A stretch of 16,848 nucleotides of DNA from Desulfobacteraceae bacterium (GTDB taxonomy: Bacteria; Desulfobacterota; Desulfobacteria; Desulfobacterales; SURF-15). Below, piece by piece: positions 1 through 6,920 of the stretch. A program made the position numbers and the translations under genes. Position 1 is the first letter of the stretch. Each line of letters starts with the position of its first letter. The stretch covers positions 1 to 16,848 of the forward strand of contig QZKK01000104.1 in assembly GCA_003599475.1 (NCBI GenBank), given 5' to 3'. The notes beneath the pieces are model-generated. The model was given only the letters and a program-made list of their open reading frames with translations. It searched no databases and was not told the origin of the DNA.

Positions 1-371
1 TATTTTCGGGCTTCCGCCACCAGCACCAGAAGAAGGATCGTACGGCCAACCGGTTCATTTGACTTGCCTTTCATTCTTTCCAGGCATTTTCACCGATAAG
101 ACGGCTTTTGTCAATCGAAACCTTTGGCGAAACCTTTGGGAAATCGGGGAATCTTCATGCCTAGCCGGGTTTAGGTTTTGACAGAAAGGTGATTTTAAGT
201 TATTTACCTCAGCTTGGCTGTATCGTAAGGAGACAGCATTTTTAACCACTTTAACCACGAAACACACGAAACACACGAAACACACGAATACATGGAAATT
301 TAGAGAGGATCCTTTCAAGCGTTTCGTGAGTTACGCTAAATCCATTAAAAGGGGAAGCATCGAGAAAGACC
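1..371. other. Gene-free left edge with one tandem repeat
   Basis: No convincing gene lies here. In the third plus-strand frame the first 62 bases read as a short charged tail ending at TGA (60-62). This could be the 3' end of a gene lying mostly outside the window, but it is too short to identify. The rest holds a short tandem repeat (described separately) and the leader of the next gene. No promoter stands out. Confidence 0.4.
246..289. repeat. Short tandem repeat, 9-base unit
   Basis: After two copies of TTAACCAC the sequence repeats CACGAAACA about three and a half times. Translated on the minus strand it gives a monotonous FVCFVCFV run, which is an artefact of the repeat. Short intergenic arrays of this look are common in delta-proteobacterial genomes (from memory). 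Function unknown. It is too short and has no spacers, so it is not a CRISPR. Confidence 0.7.
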
Positions 372-737
372 ATGGAAAACGAAAAGCGCACGTCCCCGGA
401 AGAAATCGACTGGGAGAATCGAAGGCTTTGCAGCGATCCGGCCTGCATCGGGGTGATCGGACCGGACGGCCGCTGCAGGGAATGCGGAAAGCCCTATCGA
501 GGAGAAGCGGATGAGGCAGCATCGGCGGAAACGGAAACGGCCGTGCCCGAAGTCCCCGAAGTGTCTGAGTCGGAACCGGCAGACAGTCCTGTCGATGATG
601 AAACCGACGGAGAAAACGATTCTGCAATCGACGATGACGAGTGGAAGAATCGAAGGCTTTGCAGCGATCCGGCCTGCATCGGGGTGATCGGACCGGACGG
701 CCGCTGCAAAGAGTGCGGAAGGCAGGCCGCTGAATGA
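372..737 (+). CDS. Small acidic protein with two identical zinc-ribbon-like motifs
   Basis: This 121-residue protein has two near-identical segments at about residues 14-40 and 91-118, each reading W-[EK]-N-R-R-L-C-S-D-P-A-C then IGVIGPDGRC-x2-CG. The four cysteines in each copy (C-x4-C, then C-x2-C) look like a metal-binding knuckle. An acidic, probably disordered linker rich in E, D, S and P joins them. There is no signal peptide or membrane segment. A GAGAAAG stretch just before the ATG could serve as ribosome site. The MFS gene begins 15-45 bases after the stop, so the two may be co-transcribed. Zinc binding is inferred from cysteine spacing; the protein's role is unknown. I recall similar LCSDPxCIGVIGPDG motifs as a short recurring element in sulfate-reducer genomes but cannot name a characterised member. 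Confidence 0.75.
   Translation: MENEKRTSPEEIDWENRRLCSDPACIGVIGPDGRCRECGKPYRGEADEAASAETETAVPEVPEVSESEPADSPVDDETDGENDSAIDDDEWKNRRLCSDPACIGVIGPDGRCKECGRQAAE
415..708 (+). repeat. Perfect 63-base direct repeat inside the zinc-ribbon gene
   Basis: Bases 415-477 and 646-708 are identical over 63 bases, with one mismatch in the four bases further upstream (411-414 against 642-645). Both copies are in the same reading frame and encode the same NRRLCSDPACIGVIGPDGRC segment. Identity also at third codon positions means recent duplication or gene conversion, not only selection on the protein. Confidence 0.95.
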
Positions 738-752
738 CCCGGATCCGGCCTT

Positions 753-2159
753 GTGATGGCGAAAGCTGGGCTGTTGCCGCACATGAATGATCGAGGTGAA
801 AAAAAATCAGCACTCGTGGTCGCGACTTTCAGCTCGTTTCTCACCCCCTTTTTGGCCACTTCCATCAATATCGCGCTTCCGGCCATCCAGAGTCAATTTC
901 ATGCCGACGCCGTTCTGCTGAGCTGGGTGGCGACCGCTTTTTTGCTTTCTACGGCCGTGTCATTGGTGCCCGCCGGCAGGCTGGCAGACATCTACGGCCG
1001 CAAGAAGGTTTTTCTCCGGGGGATGATCCTGGTTACGGCAGCCTCCCTGCTGACTGCCTTTTCCATTTCGGTGCCGATGCTCATTTTTTTTCGGATTTTC
1101 CAGGGGATCGGCACCGCCATGATCTTTTCCACCCAGATGGCGATCCTGACCTCCATTTTTCCTCCCGGTGAGCGGGGATCGGTACTGGGGATCAATGTTG
1201 CCGCCGTTTATGCCGGACTGTCCTGCGGTCCATTTTTCGGGGGCGCCCTCACACAGCATCTGTCCTGGAGAAGCCTGTTTTTGGTGCCTCTGCCGCTCTG
1301 TCTGATATCCATCTATCTCATTTACAAAAAACTGAAGGGTGAGTGGGCGGAAGCCAGAGGAGAGTCTTTCGATCTGAAAGGTTCGCTGATCTATGGAGCA
1401 ACGCTGGTGATGCTCGTTTTCGGTCTTTCCAGGCTGCCGTCGATTTCGAGCATCGCGCTTCTTATATCGGGAGGCCTCGGCCTCGCCGCTTTCGTCAAGT
1501 GGGAGCTTACGGTCCAGCACCCCGTGTTCGAGGTGACGCTTTTCAGCACCAATCGGGTCTTTGCATTTTCCTGTCTCGCAGCCCTCATCCATTACAGCGC
1601 CACCTTCGCCCTCACGTTCATGATGAGCCTCTATCTTCAGTACATAAAGGGGTTGACTCCCCAGATGGCCGGGCTCGTTCTGATGGCCCAGCCTTTGATG
1701 ATGGCCCTTTTTTCGCCCCTTGCAGGAAAAACATCGGATCGGATCGAGCCCAGGTGGATCGCATCCGGGGGAATGGCTCTGATGGCTTTCGGATTGATCT
1801 CCCTGTCACGGATCGGTGGGGAGACCGGAATGCTCTATATCGTCCTGCTGCTTCTCCTGATCGGTTTCGGGTATGCGCTCTTTTCCTCCCCGAATATGAA
1901 TGCAATCATGAGCTCCGTGGAGAGAAGATATTACGGAGTCGCCGCCGGGTCGGTCGCCACCATGCGCCTGATCGGGCAGATGTTCAGCATGGGCATCGCC
2001 ACCCTGATCCTGTCCCTGTATATCGGGAGAGTGGAGATTACCCCCGAAAACTATTCGGATTTTCTCCGGAGCGTAAACACCGCATTTGTCGTTTTTGCGA
2101 TTCTATCCTGTGCAGGCATTTTCCTGTCGATGGCGCGGGGGGAGCTGAGGAACGAGTGA
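753..2159 (+). CDS. MFS exporter, DHA2 (EmrB/QacA-like) type
   Basis: Inner-membrane proton-driven exporter, probably of drugs or small metabolites. It has about 14 hydrophobic segments in roughly 460 residues, the usual size for the DHA2 group. The first hydrophobic segment holds the ALVVATFSSFLTPFLATSIN stretch. Motif A (GRLADIYGRKK, about residues 75-85) follows SWVATAFLL, and the exporter motif C is seen as GLSCGPFFGG near residue 155. Three starts are possible: GTG 753, ATG 756 and ATG 783. None has a clear Shine-Dalgarno; 783 would leave about nine residues before the first helix. Substrate cannot be told from sequence. Convergent with nudC across a large inverted repeat that may end both transcripts. 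Confidence 0.92.
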   Translation: MMAKAGLLPHMNDRGEKKSALVVATFSSFLTPFLATSINIALPAIQSQFHADAVLLSWVATAFLLSTAVSLVPAGRLADIYGRKKVFLRGMILVTAASLLTAFSISVPMLIFFRIFQGIGTAMIFSTQMAILTSIFPPGERGSVLGINVAAVYAGLSCGPFFGGALTQHLSWRSLFLVPLPLCLISIYLIYKKLKGEWAEARGESFDLKGSLIYGATLVMLVFGLSRLPSISSIALLISGGLGLAAFVKWELTVQHPVFEVTLFSTNRVFAFSCLAALIHYSATFALTFMMSLYLQYIKGLTPQMAGLVLMAQPLMMALFSPLAGKTSDRIEPRWIASGGMALMAFGLISLSRIGGETGMLYIVLLLLLIGFGYALFSSPNMNAIMSSVERRYYGVAAGSVATMRLIGQMFSMGIATLILSLYIGRVEITPENYSDFLRSVNTAFVVFAILSCAGIFLSMARGELRNE

Positions 2160-2160
2160 A

Positions 2161-2304
2161 GTGTTCAGTGTTCAGCGTTCAGTGTTCAGGGGCGCCGATG
2201 GGACAACTAGTTTCGTATAAGCCCAACCGCTGGCTGCGAGCAGCCAGTTTGATCGAAACTGGAAACTGAACACTCCTGAACACTGAACGCTGAACACCGA
2301 ACAC
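2161..2304. repeat. Nested inverted repeat between convergent genes (possible bidirectional terminator)
   Basis: The outer arms 2161-2190 and 2275-2304 are 30 bases each and pair with one mismatch. Each arm is built from GTGTTCA/GCGTTCA tandem units. An inner arm pair (2207-2215 with 2254-2262, one mismatch) encloses a perfect seven-base hairpin, CTGGCTG (2230-2236) with CAGCCAG (2241-2247) and loop CGAG. It fills the whole gap between the MFS stop and the nudC stop. No long T run follows, so termination would come from folding alone. It resembles the intergenic palindromes dispersed in delta-proteobacteria, but copy number cannot be judged from one window. Confidence 0.75.
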
Positions 2305-3114
2305 TCAAGCTCTACCGGAGAACCAGTCGATCATCTGCCGCGCGATGCTGACTCTATCGGGGATATCCGGAAGGGAATCTGCCGAAAACCAGTTCGCGTC
2401 ATGGATTTCGGAGTCGTCCACGGAAATTTCCCCGGTCGCCCATTCGGCGGTGAATGCAATCATCAGGGAGCTCGTAAACGGCCAGGATTGGCTGCCGAAG
2501 TAGCGGATGTTCTTCACTTCTATGCCGACTTCCTCGCGGATCTCTCTTTTGACACACTGCTCCAGCGTTTCGCCCATCTCCACATAGCCGGCAATCACGC
2601 TGTAGCGGTTTTTTGGAAACCGATGATTGTGCCCGAGCAGGATCTTATCCCCCTTCAACACGGCGACGATGACTGCCGGTGAAATCCGGGGATAGGTCAA
2701 ATAGGCGCAGTTCGAACAGATTTGCGCCCCGTCCTCGCTTCGCGTTCCGGCCGGGCTTCCGCAGCGGCTGCAATATTGATGGGTGCGATCCCATCGGATC
2801 AGCTGGAGAGAACGGCATGCCATGCTGAAAAGAGGATCTTCGATCTGTCCGAAAAGCCCCCTGAGAGCTTGAAATTTCATGCCGAAGGGGAGCTCGCATT
2901 GTTCATCCACGAGAGCGGCATAGCAGGGGGACTGTTGGAAATGCCCCACGTGCAGCTTCCAGGCTGGCTTGACCGAAGGATCGTCTGCAAACGGGATCAT
3001 CACCCGGTCTCCTTCGATGTTTACCAGCATGCTGTCGCTCTGGAAAACAAACCACCATCCGGGTCCCGGGATATTCGAGTGCTTTTCGCTTGGTTTCGGT
3101 TCCATATTTCTCAT
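2305..3114 (-). CDS. nudC: NADH pyrophosphatase (Nudix hydrolase)
   Basis: Hydrolyses NADH/NAD to NMN(H) and AMP; the family also removes NAD caps from RNA. From the ATG at 3114 the protein has 269 residues. Four cysteines (about C115, C118, C133, C136) form the zinc ribbon. A complete Nudix box follows at 176-198, G-x5-E-x7-REIREEVGI. Then comes SQSWPF (208-213), the NudC version of the SQPWPF motif that marks the NAD(H) branch. A TTG start at 3132 and an ATG at 3105 are also possible; none has a strong ribosome site. It is divergent from ubiG with a gap of about 55 bases and convergent with the MFS gene. No truncation seen. Confidence 0.93.
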   Translation of the reverse strand: MRNMEPKPSEKHSNIPGPGWWFVFQSDSMLVNIEGDRVMIPFADDPSVKPAWKLHVGHFQQSPCYAALVDEQCELPFGMKFQALRGLFGQIEDPLFSMACRSLQLIRWDRTHQYCSRCGSPAGTRSEDGAQICSNCAYLTYPRISPAVIVAVLKGDKILLGHNHRFPKNRYSVIAGYVEMGETLEQCVKREIREEVGIEVKNIRYFGSQSWPFTSSLMIAFTAEWATGEISVDDSEIHDANWFSADSLPDIPDRVSIARQMIDWFSGRA

Positions 3115-3115
3115 C

Positions 3116-3145
3116 TTGACGAAACGACCCAAAAGTCTTTATCCT
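3116..3145 (+). promoter_or_regulatory. Possible sigma70 promoter for ubiG
   Basis: TTGACG (3116-3121), an 18-base spacer and TATCCT (3140-3145) resemble -35 and -10 boxes. The predicted transcript would start near 3152, about 18 bases before the ubiG ATG. The -35 box overlaps the start region of nudC on the other strand. Confidence 0.3.
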
Positions 3146-3169
3146 CGTTAATAGGGAATATAAGAAAGC

Positions 3170-3922
3170 ATGATTTCACTTTTGTCAAGGACGGTGATTC
3201 AAACGATTCATCGGAATTTCGACCCGGAAGAGATCGCCAAATTCGAAGCCGCAGCCTCCTGCTGGTGGGACCCTGACGGCCGATTGAAGGCCCTGCACGA
3301 TATCAACGGGCTGCGCATCGGATACCTCCTGTCCCGAACGGAACTGGCCGGCAAGTCCGTGCTGGATGTCGGCTGCGGCGGTGGCCTGCTCTCCGAGGGG
3401 CTCGCCGCTAAAGGCGCCCGGGTAACCGGAATCGACCTGGGAGAAGCTCCGCTTGCCGCGGCCAGGCGCCATCTTTCGACATCCGGATATGCTGTCGATT
3501 ATCTTCGATCGAGCGCAGAGCAGCTTGCCGAAACGAGCGCAGCCTCCTTCGACAGTCTCGTATGTTTCGAGCTGCTCGAGCATGTACCGGAGCCGTCGTC
3601 GATTTTTTCCGCCTGCAGCCGGCTGGTGAAGCCGGGCGGCGATCTTTTTTTTGCGACGCTGAACCGGAACTTAAAGTCTTTCATATTTGCCATTGTCGGG
3701 GCGGAATATCTGCTCGGTTTGGTGCCTAAAGGAACTCACACGTTCAGACGGTTCATTAAACCGTCTGAAATGAAACTGTGGGCGCAGGCAGCCGGGCTCG
3801 AGCTGCAGAACATGACCGGGCTGCATTACAACCCTTTTTCGAAGAGATATTCTCTGGGAGGGAGCCTTCATGTGAATTATTTTTCCCATTTCAGAAGGCC
3901 GGTCGATCGGTCGATCGGTTGA
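3170..3922 (+). CDS. ubiG: UbiG-type bifunctional O-methyltransferase
   Basis: In ubiquinone makers UbiG performs both O-methylations of the quinone ring, using S-adenosylmethionine. The 250-residue protein follows the UbiG pattern throughout: DPEEIAKFEAAASCWWDPDG (18-37), then LHDINGLRIGY, SAM motif I VLDVGCGGGL (64-73) and acidic D89. FELLEHVPEP (133-142), LVKPGGDLFFATLNRN (152-167) and GAEYLLGLVPKGTHTFRRFI (177-196) follow. These match the E. coli protein as I remember it, beyond generic methyltransferase similarity. The last residues (RPVDRSIG) are encoded by a repeat that runs past the stop. Members of the presumed host group usually use menaquinone, so the true substrate may differ. No other quinone gene is in the window. 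Confidence 0.9.
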   Translation: MISLLSRTVIQTIHRNFDPEEIAKFEAAASCWWDPDGRLKALHDINGLRIGYLLSRTELAGKSVLDVGCGGGLLSEGLAAKGARVTGIDLGEAPLAAARRHLSTSGYAVDYLRSSAEQLAETSAASFDSLVCFELLEHVPEPSSIFSACSRLVKPGGDLFFATLNRNLKSFIFAIVGAEYLLGLVPKGTHTFRRFIKPSEMKLWAQAAGLELQNMTGLHYNPFSKRYSLGGSLHVNYFSHFRRPVDRSIG

Positions 3923-3960
3923 TTCGTTGATTGGGAATGAGCTGCTCAACGACTCAACGA
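3899..3960. repeat. Tandem and inverted repeat at the 3' end of ubiG
   Basis: CGGTCGAT is repeated, followed by GGTTGATTCGTTGATTGGG and then GCTCAACGACTCAACGA. TCGTTGA (3924-3930) can pair with either copy of TCAACGA (3946-3952 or 3954-3960). The repeat overlaps the last ubiG codons and may act as a weak terminator or be a dispersed intergenic element. Confidence 0.55.
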
Positions 3961-3992
3961 TTTGACCATTTAACGAGGATGAAGGAGTCTTT

Positions 3993-4595
3993 ATGAGAAT
4001 GAGGATGATTTATACTGTCCTGCTTTCCCTGTTCTTTTCCTCCGTCTGCATGGCAGCGGCACCTCATGAAATCGCCGGATACGTCCTGGGAGGAAACATC
4101 GGTGATTACCAGGCTTTTATCGATCCGAAAACGGATATGCGGATTCGATATTTTGAATCCATTCACGAGGTGGAGGTTAAAAGAATACCGGGTTTTAAAA
4201 GCGGGCTCATCCGGTACGGCACCTGCGCGGAAAAGGGGCGTATCCTTCAAATCAAATTGAAGTATCTGGATTCTTCAAAGACCTTCTATGACGAGCTCCT
4301 CGAGCGGTTCAAGCAAAGGTTCGGAAAGCCTTCCGAGTGGCAGGGAGACCCCTTTCACGTCGTCATCGCCTGGAAGTGGACCTTCACCGACAAGGAAAAC
4401 AACCGGATCAGCCTCCACCTTCAGCACAACACCCGGGACCTGGAAGATAAACTCGGAAATTCGGTTAAGCTGAGCCTGGTAAACGGAATCGAGAAGGAAA
4501 GCAGGTGCTTCGATGGAAAGAGCGAGGACCCGGATAAAACCGGAAAAGAAGGAGCCTCCGAGCCGCCCGACTGGGATCGTCTGCTTCCCCGCTGA
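3993..4595 (+). CDS. Secreted protein of unknown function
   Basis: A 200-residue protein with a clear Sec signal peptide: basic MRMR, hydrophobic core, and probable cleavage after CMAAA near residue 24. GAAGGAG lies a few bases before the ATG. The mature part looks like a compact mixed alpha/beta domain (about residues 27-165) containing a YGTC segment and FYDELLERFKQRFGKPSEW. A polar, acidic tail follows that is probably disordered. It has two or three cysteines and no recognised catalytic motif. It is the first of three overlapping genes: its last 83 bases overlap the next frame. Expected in the periplasm. I do not recognise the family. Confidence 0.8.
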   Translation: MRMRMIYTVLLSLFFSSVCMAAAPHEIAGYVLGGNIGDYQAFIDPKTDMRIRYFESIHEVEVKRIPGFKSGLIRYGTCAEKGRILQIKLKYLDSSKTFYDELLERFKQRFGKPSEWQGDPFHVVIAWKWTFTDKENNRISLHLQHNTRDLEDKLGNSVKLSLVNGIEKESRCFDGKSEDPDKTGKEGASEPPDWDRLLPR

Positions 4596-5505
4596 TACGG
4601 ATGCGGAACCCGAAAGGGTCGGGCCGTGGAAAGAGACCGCCTGGAACGGCATCCGATTCGAGGTTCCGGATTCCTTCGTGTTGGAAAGGATCGGCCCGCG
4701 TTATCTCCTGCTCGGAACCGAAGCGGGACCGGCCGTCGAATTCAAGTGGGCGCCCGTCAAGGGGGCCTTTTCTCATTCCAAACTGATTCGAAGGCTGATT
4801 CAAACTTACGGAAAACAGCCGGAAATCCGGATTGAAGAATCCGCTCTCCCCGAAAACTGGAAATCGGCCCTGAAAGCATTCGAAGTTACCGGATTTGTAT
4901 GGGAGACGGCATCGGTCGGGGGGAAAGGGGTTATTCTCTATTGTCCCGATTGCCGGAATGCGACGCTTGTTCAGTTCTACCATCATGATTACGATTGCGG
5001 GCGTCAGCCATTCGATTGCATGGATCGACGGGTGCTGGCCTCATTTCAGGATCATCGCAGGGACGGTCAGATCGTCTGGTCGGTATTCGATATTCGTGCG
5101 GTGATCCCTGCCGAGTATGCATTGGCGCGGTATCGGTTCGAGCCAGGCCGCTTCGAGCTTTCCTTCGTATCCGGGTCGTCCTCCGTTACGCTGTATCGTT
5201 GGGGTCCGGCAGCCGTTCTTCTGTCCGGAGGAAGCCTCGAGTCGTTTATCGAAAGGGCGGTCCCTCTTCCATCGGAGAAAGAGACAAAGCGGGTGAAAGC
5301 AGGAGCAAACCGGGTGGAGTTTTCATTCGAGGAATCTGCGGCATCTTCCCGGCGGCTCCGTTTGCACAGGAGCCGCACCTGCCGGGTGCAGGCCTGGCAT
5401 GACGATCAATCAAACCGCATTCTCTGCGTACGGTTTGAAGCAAAACCGTCTGAAGCCCAGGCGGCTTATCATGCGATTGTAAGCCGATATGAAACGCAAT
5501 CGTAA
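4513..5505 (+). CDS. Two-repeat protein of unknown function, upstream of and overlapping a PqqD gene
   Basis: A 330-residue soluble protein without signal peptide or membrane helix. It appears to consist of two related halves. Residues 44-95 (WNGIRFEVPDSFVLERI...RYLLL...VEFKWAPV...LIRRLI) match 191-250 (FDIRAVIPAEYALARY...RFELSF...VTLYRWGPA...FIERAV) in order and spacing, so it probably arose by internal duplication. CPDC (144-147) and two more cysteines lie near the end of the first half only. The ATG at 4513 lies 83 bases inside the upstream gene, with AGAAGGAAA as a modest ribosome site. No later ATG, GTG or TTG was found before the first conserved segment, so the long overlap seems real unless a frameshift is present. 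The stop overlaps the PqqD start by 17 bases, suggesting translational coupling. Confidence 0.75.
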   Translation: MERARTRIKPEKKEPPSRPTGIVCFPADTDAEPERVGPWKETAWNGIRFEVPDSFVLERIGPRYLLLGTEAGPAVEFKWAPVKGAFSHSKLIRRLIQTYGKQPEIRIEESALPENWKSALKAFEVTGFVWETASVGGKGVILYCPDCRNATLVQFYHHDYDCGRQPFDCMDRRVLASFQDHRRDGQIVWSVFDIRAVIPAEYALARYRFEPGRFELSFVSGSSSVTLYRWGPAAVLLSGGSLESFIERAVPLPSEKETKRVKAGANRVEFSFEESAASSRRLRLHRSRTCRVQAWHDDQSNRILCVRFEAKPSEAQAAYHAIVSRYETQS

Positions 5506-5857
5506 GGAGAACATCAGCCGCGCTGAAGCGCTCGACTGTAAACCGATCAAAAATTCCGAAGTCGAGGAGGTTTCACTCGATTCCGGAGAGACGATGTTGA
5601 TCTATCCTGTCAAGGCGAGGCCGTGGATTTCCGCAGTATCCCGGCGCCTGGGCATGGAGGCTTCCGTCGTCCGGAAAAAGCTCCAGCTCGATAAGATGGG
5701 GACCTCCGTATGGGAGCTGCTGGACGGAAAGCGGACCGTTCACCAGGTGATCGAGGTGTTCTCTCTAACCCATCGCCTTCATTCAAGAGAGGCGGAAGTT
5801 GCAGTGATCCAATTTATCCGGGAATTGGGCCATCGGGGATTGGTCGGGCTCGCATAA
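5489..5857 (+). CDS. PqqD-family peptide chaperone (RiPP recognition element)
   Basis: PqqD-like proteins are small winged-helix domains that hold a precursor peptide for a modifying enzyme, most often a radical SAM protein. This 122-residue protein shows the fold's pattern over about residues 25-118: LIYPVKARPW, then LDKMGTSVWELLDGKRTV (67-84), an amphipathic helix and VAVIQFIRELGHRGLVGLA. There is an unusual 20-40 residue extension before the domain. No radical SAM enzyme, precursor peptide or maturase is nearby, so it is an orphan. The close coupling to the two-repeat protein suggests they work together, perhaps with the secreted protein as client. That pairing is inference. Confidence 0.82.
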   Translation: MKRNRKENISRAEALDCKPIKNSEVEEVSLDSGETMLIYPVKARPWISAVSRRLGMEASVVRKKLQLDKMGTSVWELLDGKRTVHQVIEVFSLTHRLHSREAEVAVIQFIRELGHRGLVGLA

Positions 5858-5874
5858 GGGACCGGAACGATCGA

Positions 5875-6207
5875 TTAAATTTTTTTAAGAGCATCTTCGA
5901 TATGATCGACGATTGGAAGAAACGAATCAAACCCGGATATTTCAAATACCTCCTTTACATAATCCTTCATCGCACATAGCACAAAGTTCCCTTCCAATCG
6001 CTTCAGGTCCTTTGTCGATTTCAATATGACTCGCAAACCGGCGCTGGAAATATAGTCAAGATCCTCAAAATCGACGATGATTTTTCTGGATCCCCTTTCG
6101 ATGGCGTCGACGATCTTATTCTCAAACTCGGGCGATGTTTTCGAATCGAGCCTCCCGGCCAGTTTGAAAACGGTTACCCCATTTCGATTTTTTTCGATGA
6201 TCTCCAT
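5875..6207 (-). CDS. STAS-domain anti-sigma factor antagonist (SpoIIAA/RsbV-like)
   Basis: A single 110-residue STAS domain of normal family length, last in the operon. GVTVFKLAGRLDSKTSPEFE (10-29) is the typical first strand and helix. DLDYISSAGLRVIL (49-62) is the phosphorylation loop, and Ser55 aligns with the serine phosphorylated in SpoIIAA and RsbV. In known systems the unphosphorylated form binds the kinase and frees its partner; a PP2C phosphatase restores it. Both such enzymes are encoded upstream. The ATG overlaps the stop of the kinase gene by one base (TGATG), showing coupling. The target regulator is not in the window. Confidence 0.93.
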   Translation of the reverse strand: MEIIEKNRNGVTVFKLAGRLDSKTSPEFENKIVDAIERGSRKIIVDFEDLDYISSAGLRVILKSTKDLKRLEGNFVLCAMKDYVKEVFEISGFDSFLPIVDHIEDALKKI

Positions 6208-6677
6208 CAGACACCCTCCCCCTTCAAATTCCTGCGAATCTTGTCTTTAGGATCTTCTCGCTTCAATCTTTTCCTCAAAATGAGAATATTCTTTTTTCCC
6301 GAACGGCGGTGTATGACTTCATCCATCACTTTTTTGATGAGATGAATGCCAAGCCCTCCTACTTTTCTTTCCTCCAATGCACATTTCAAATCAGGAGCAC
6401 CCGCTTTGAGCGGATTGAAAGGAACCCCGTCATCTTCGATCTTCATCGTCATGGTTTCATCCGCATACGAGAGTGAAAATTTGATGCGGTGCTCCTCTTG
6501 ATCCCTGAACCCGTAGGTGACGATATTTGTAAACAATTCTTCGAGAGCCAGATTGATTTCGCAGTAACACTTTACGGTCAGCCCGAGACGCGTACAGAAT
6601 TGCTCTAAATGATTCTCCAGCGCATCCAATTCGGATAACTTGTTTTTTAAATGGAATGAAGTCATGGAATCGGTCAT
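6207..6677 (-). CDS. RsbW/SpoIIAB-like anti-sigma factor serine kinase
   Basis: GHKL-type ATPase/kinase of about 156 residues. Its expected job is to phosphorylate the STAS protein encoded next and to bind an unknown partner. The N box EINLALEELFTNIVTYGF (40-57) has the metal-binding N51. The G1 box EDDGVPFNP (81-89) and G2 box KVGGLGIHL (105-113) are intact. I chose ATG 6677 because AGGGGA sits about seven bases upstream; an upstream start at 6713 would add 12 unconserved-looking residues. A tail of about 30 charged residues follows the domain. It is separated from the cyclic-nucleotide-domain gene by about 240 bases containing a hairpin, so part of its expression may be independent. Confidence 0.9.
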   Translation of the reverse strand: MTDSMTSFHLKNKLSELDALENHLEQFCTRLGLTVKCYCEINLALEELFTNIVTYGFRDQEEHRIKFSLSYADETMTMKIEDDGVPFNPLKAGAPDLKCALEERKVGGLGIHLIKKVMDEVIHRRSGKKNILILRKRLKREDPKDKIRRNLKGEGV

Positions 6678-6882
6678 GTAAAGATCCCCTGAGCCTCCGG
6701 TTTTCCAGTACACGGAAATTGCAGCCGTTCACTGGTTCAGCGTGAACCCCTGAGCGCTTACCGGAAATTTTATCGTAGCATGGATGCGAGAAAATGGAAA
6801 CGACCGTTCACTCACGGGGGCCACCAAAGACTTCCATGAAAATGGAATCGAGAAATCTGACCACGCAACGGACACACAGACC

Positions 6883-6919
6883 CGGAGGACGCCCGATCGA
6901 ATTCCGAGTCCGTCCTCCG
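6883..6919 (-). terminator. Hairpin after the cyclic-nucleotide-domain gene (weak terminator or attenuator)
   Basis: CGGAGGACG (6883-6891) and CGTCCTCCG (6911-6919) form a perfect nine-base stem with a 19-base loop, starting one base after the upstream stop. No T run follows on the minus strand, so classical Rho-independent termination is doubtful. It could reduce read-through into the kinase and STAS genes or protect the upstream mRNA. Confidence 0.4.
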
Positions 6920-6920
6920 C

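Noticed and set aside
246..289. CRISPR-like array
   Set aside because: Nine-base units without spacers and no cas genes; a simple tandem repeat.
55..318. Minus-strand frame with an FVCFVCFV run
   Set aside because: The cysteine/valine run is only translation of the 9-base tandem repeat; no ribosome site or domain.
331..813. Minus-strand frames opposite the zinc-ribbon gene
   Set aside because: Antisense shadow of a repetitive gene; the plus-strand frame has ordered cysteine motifs and a better start.
960..1592. Long minus-strand frame opposite the MFS gene
   Set aside because: Low-quality polar composition, opposite a clear transporter with family motifs.
1343..2269. Second plus-strand frame within the MFS gene
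   Set aside because: Arginine/proline-rich shadow frame with no domain; the other frame is a full transporter.
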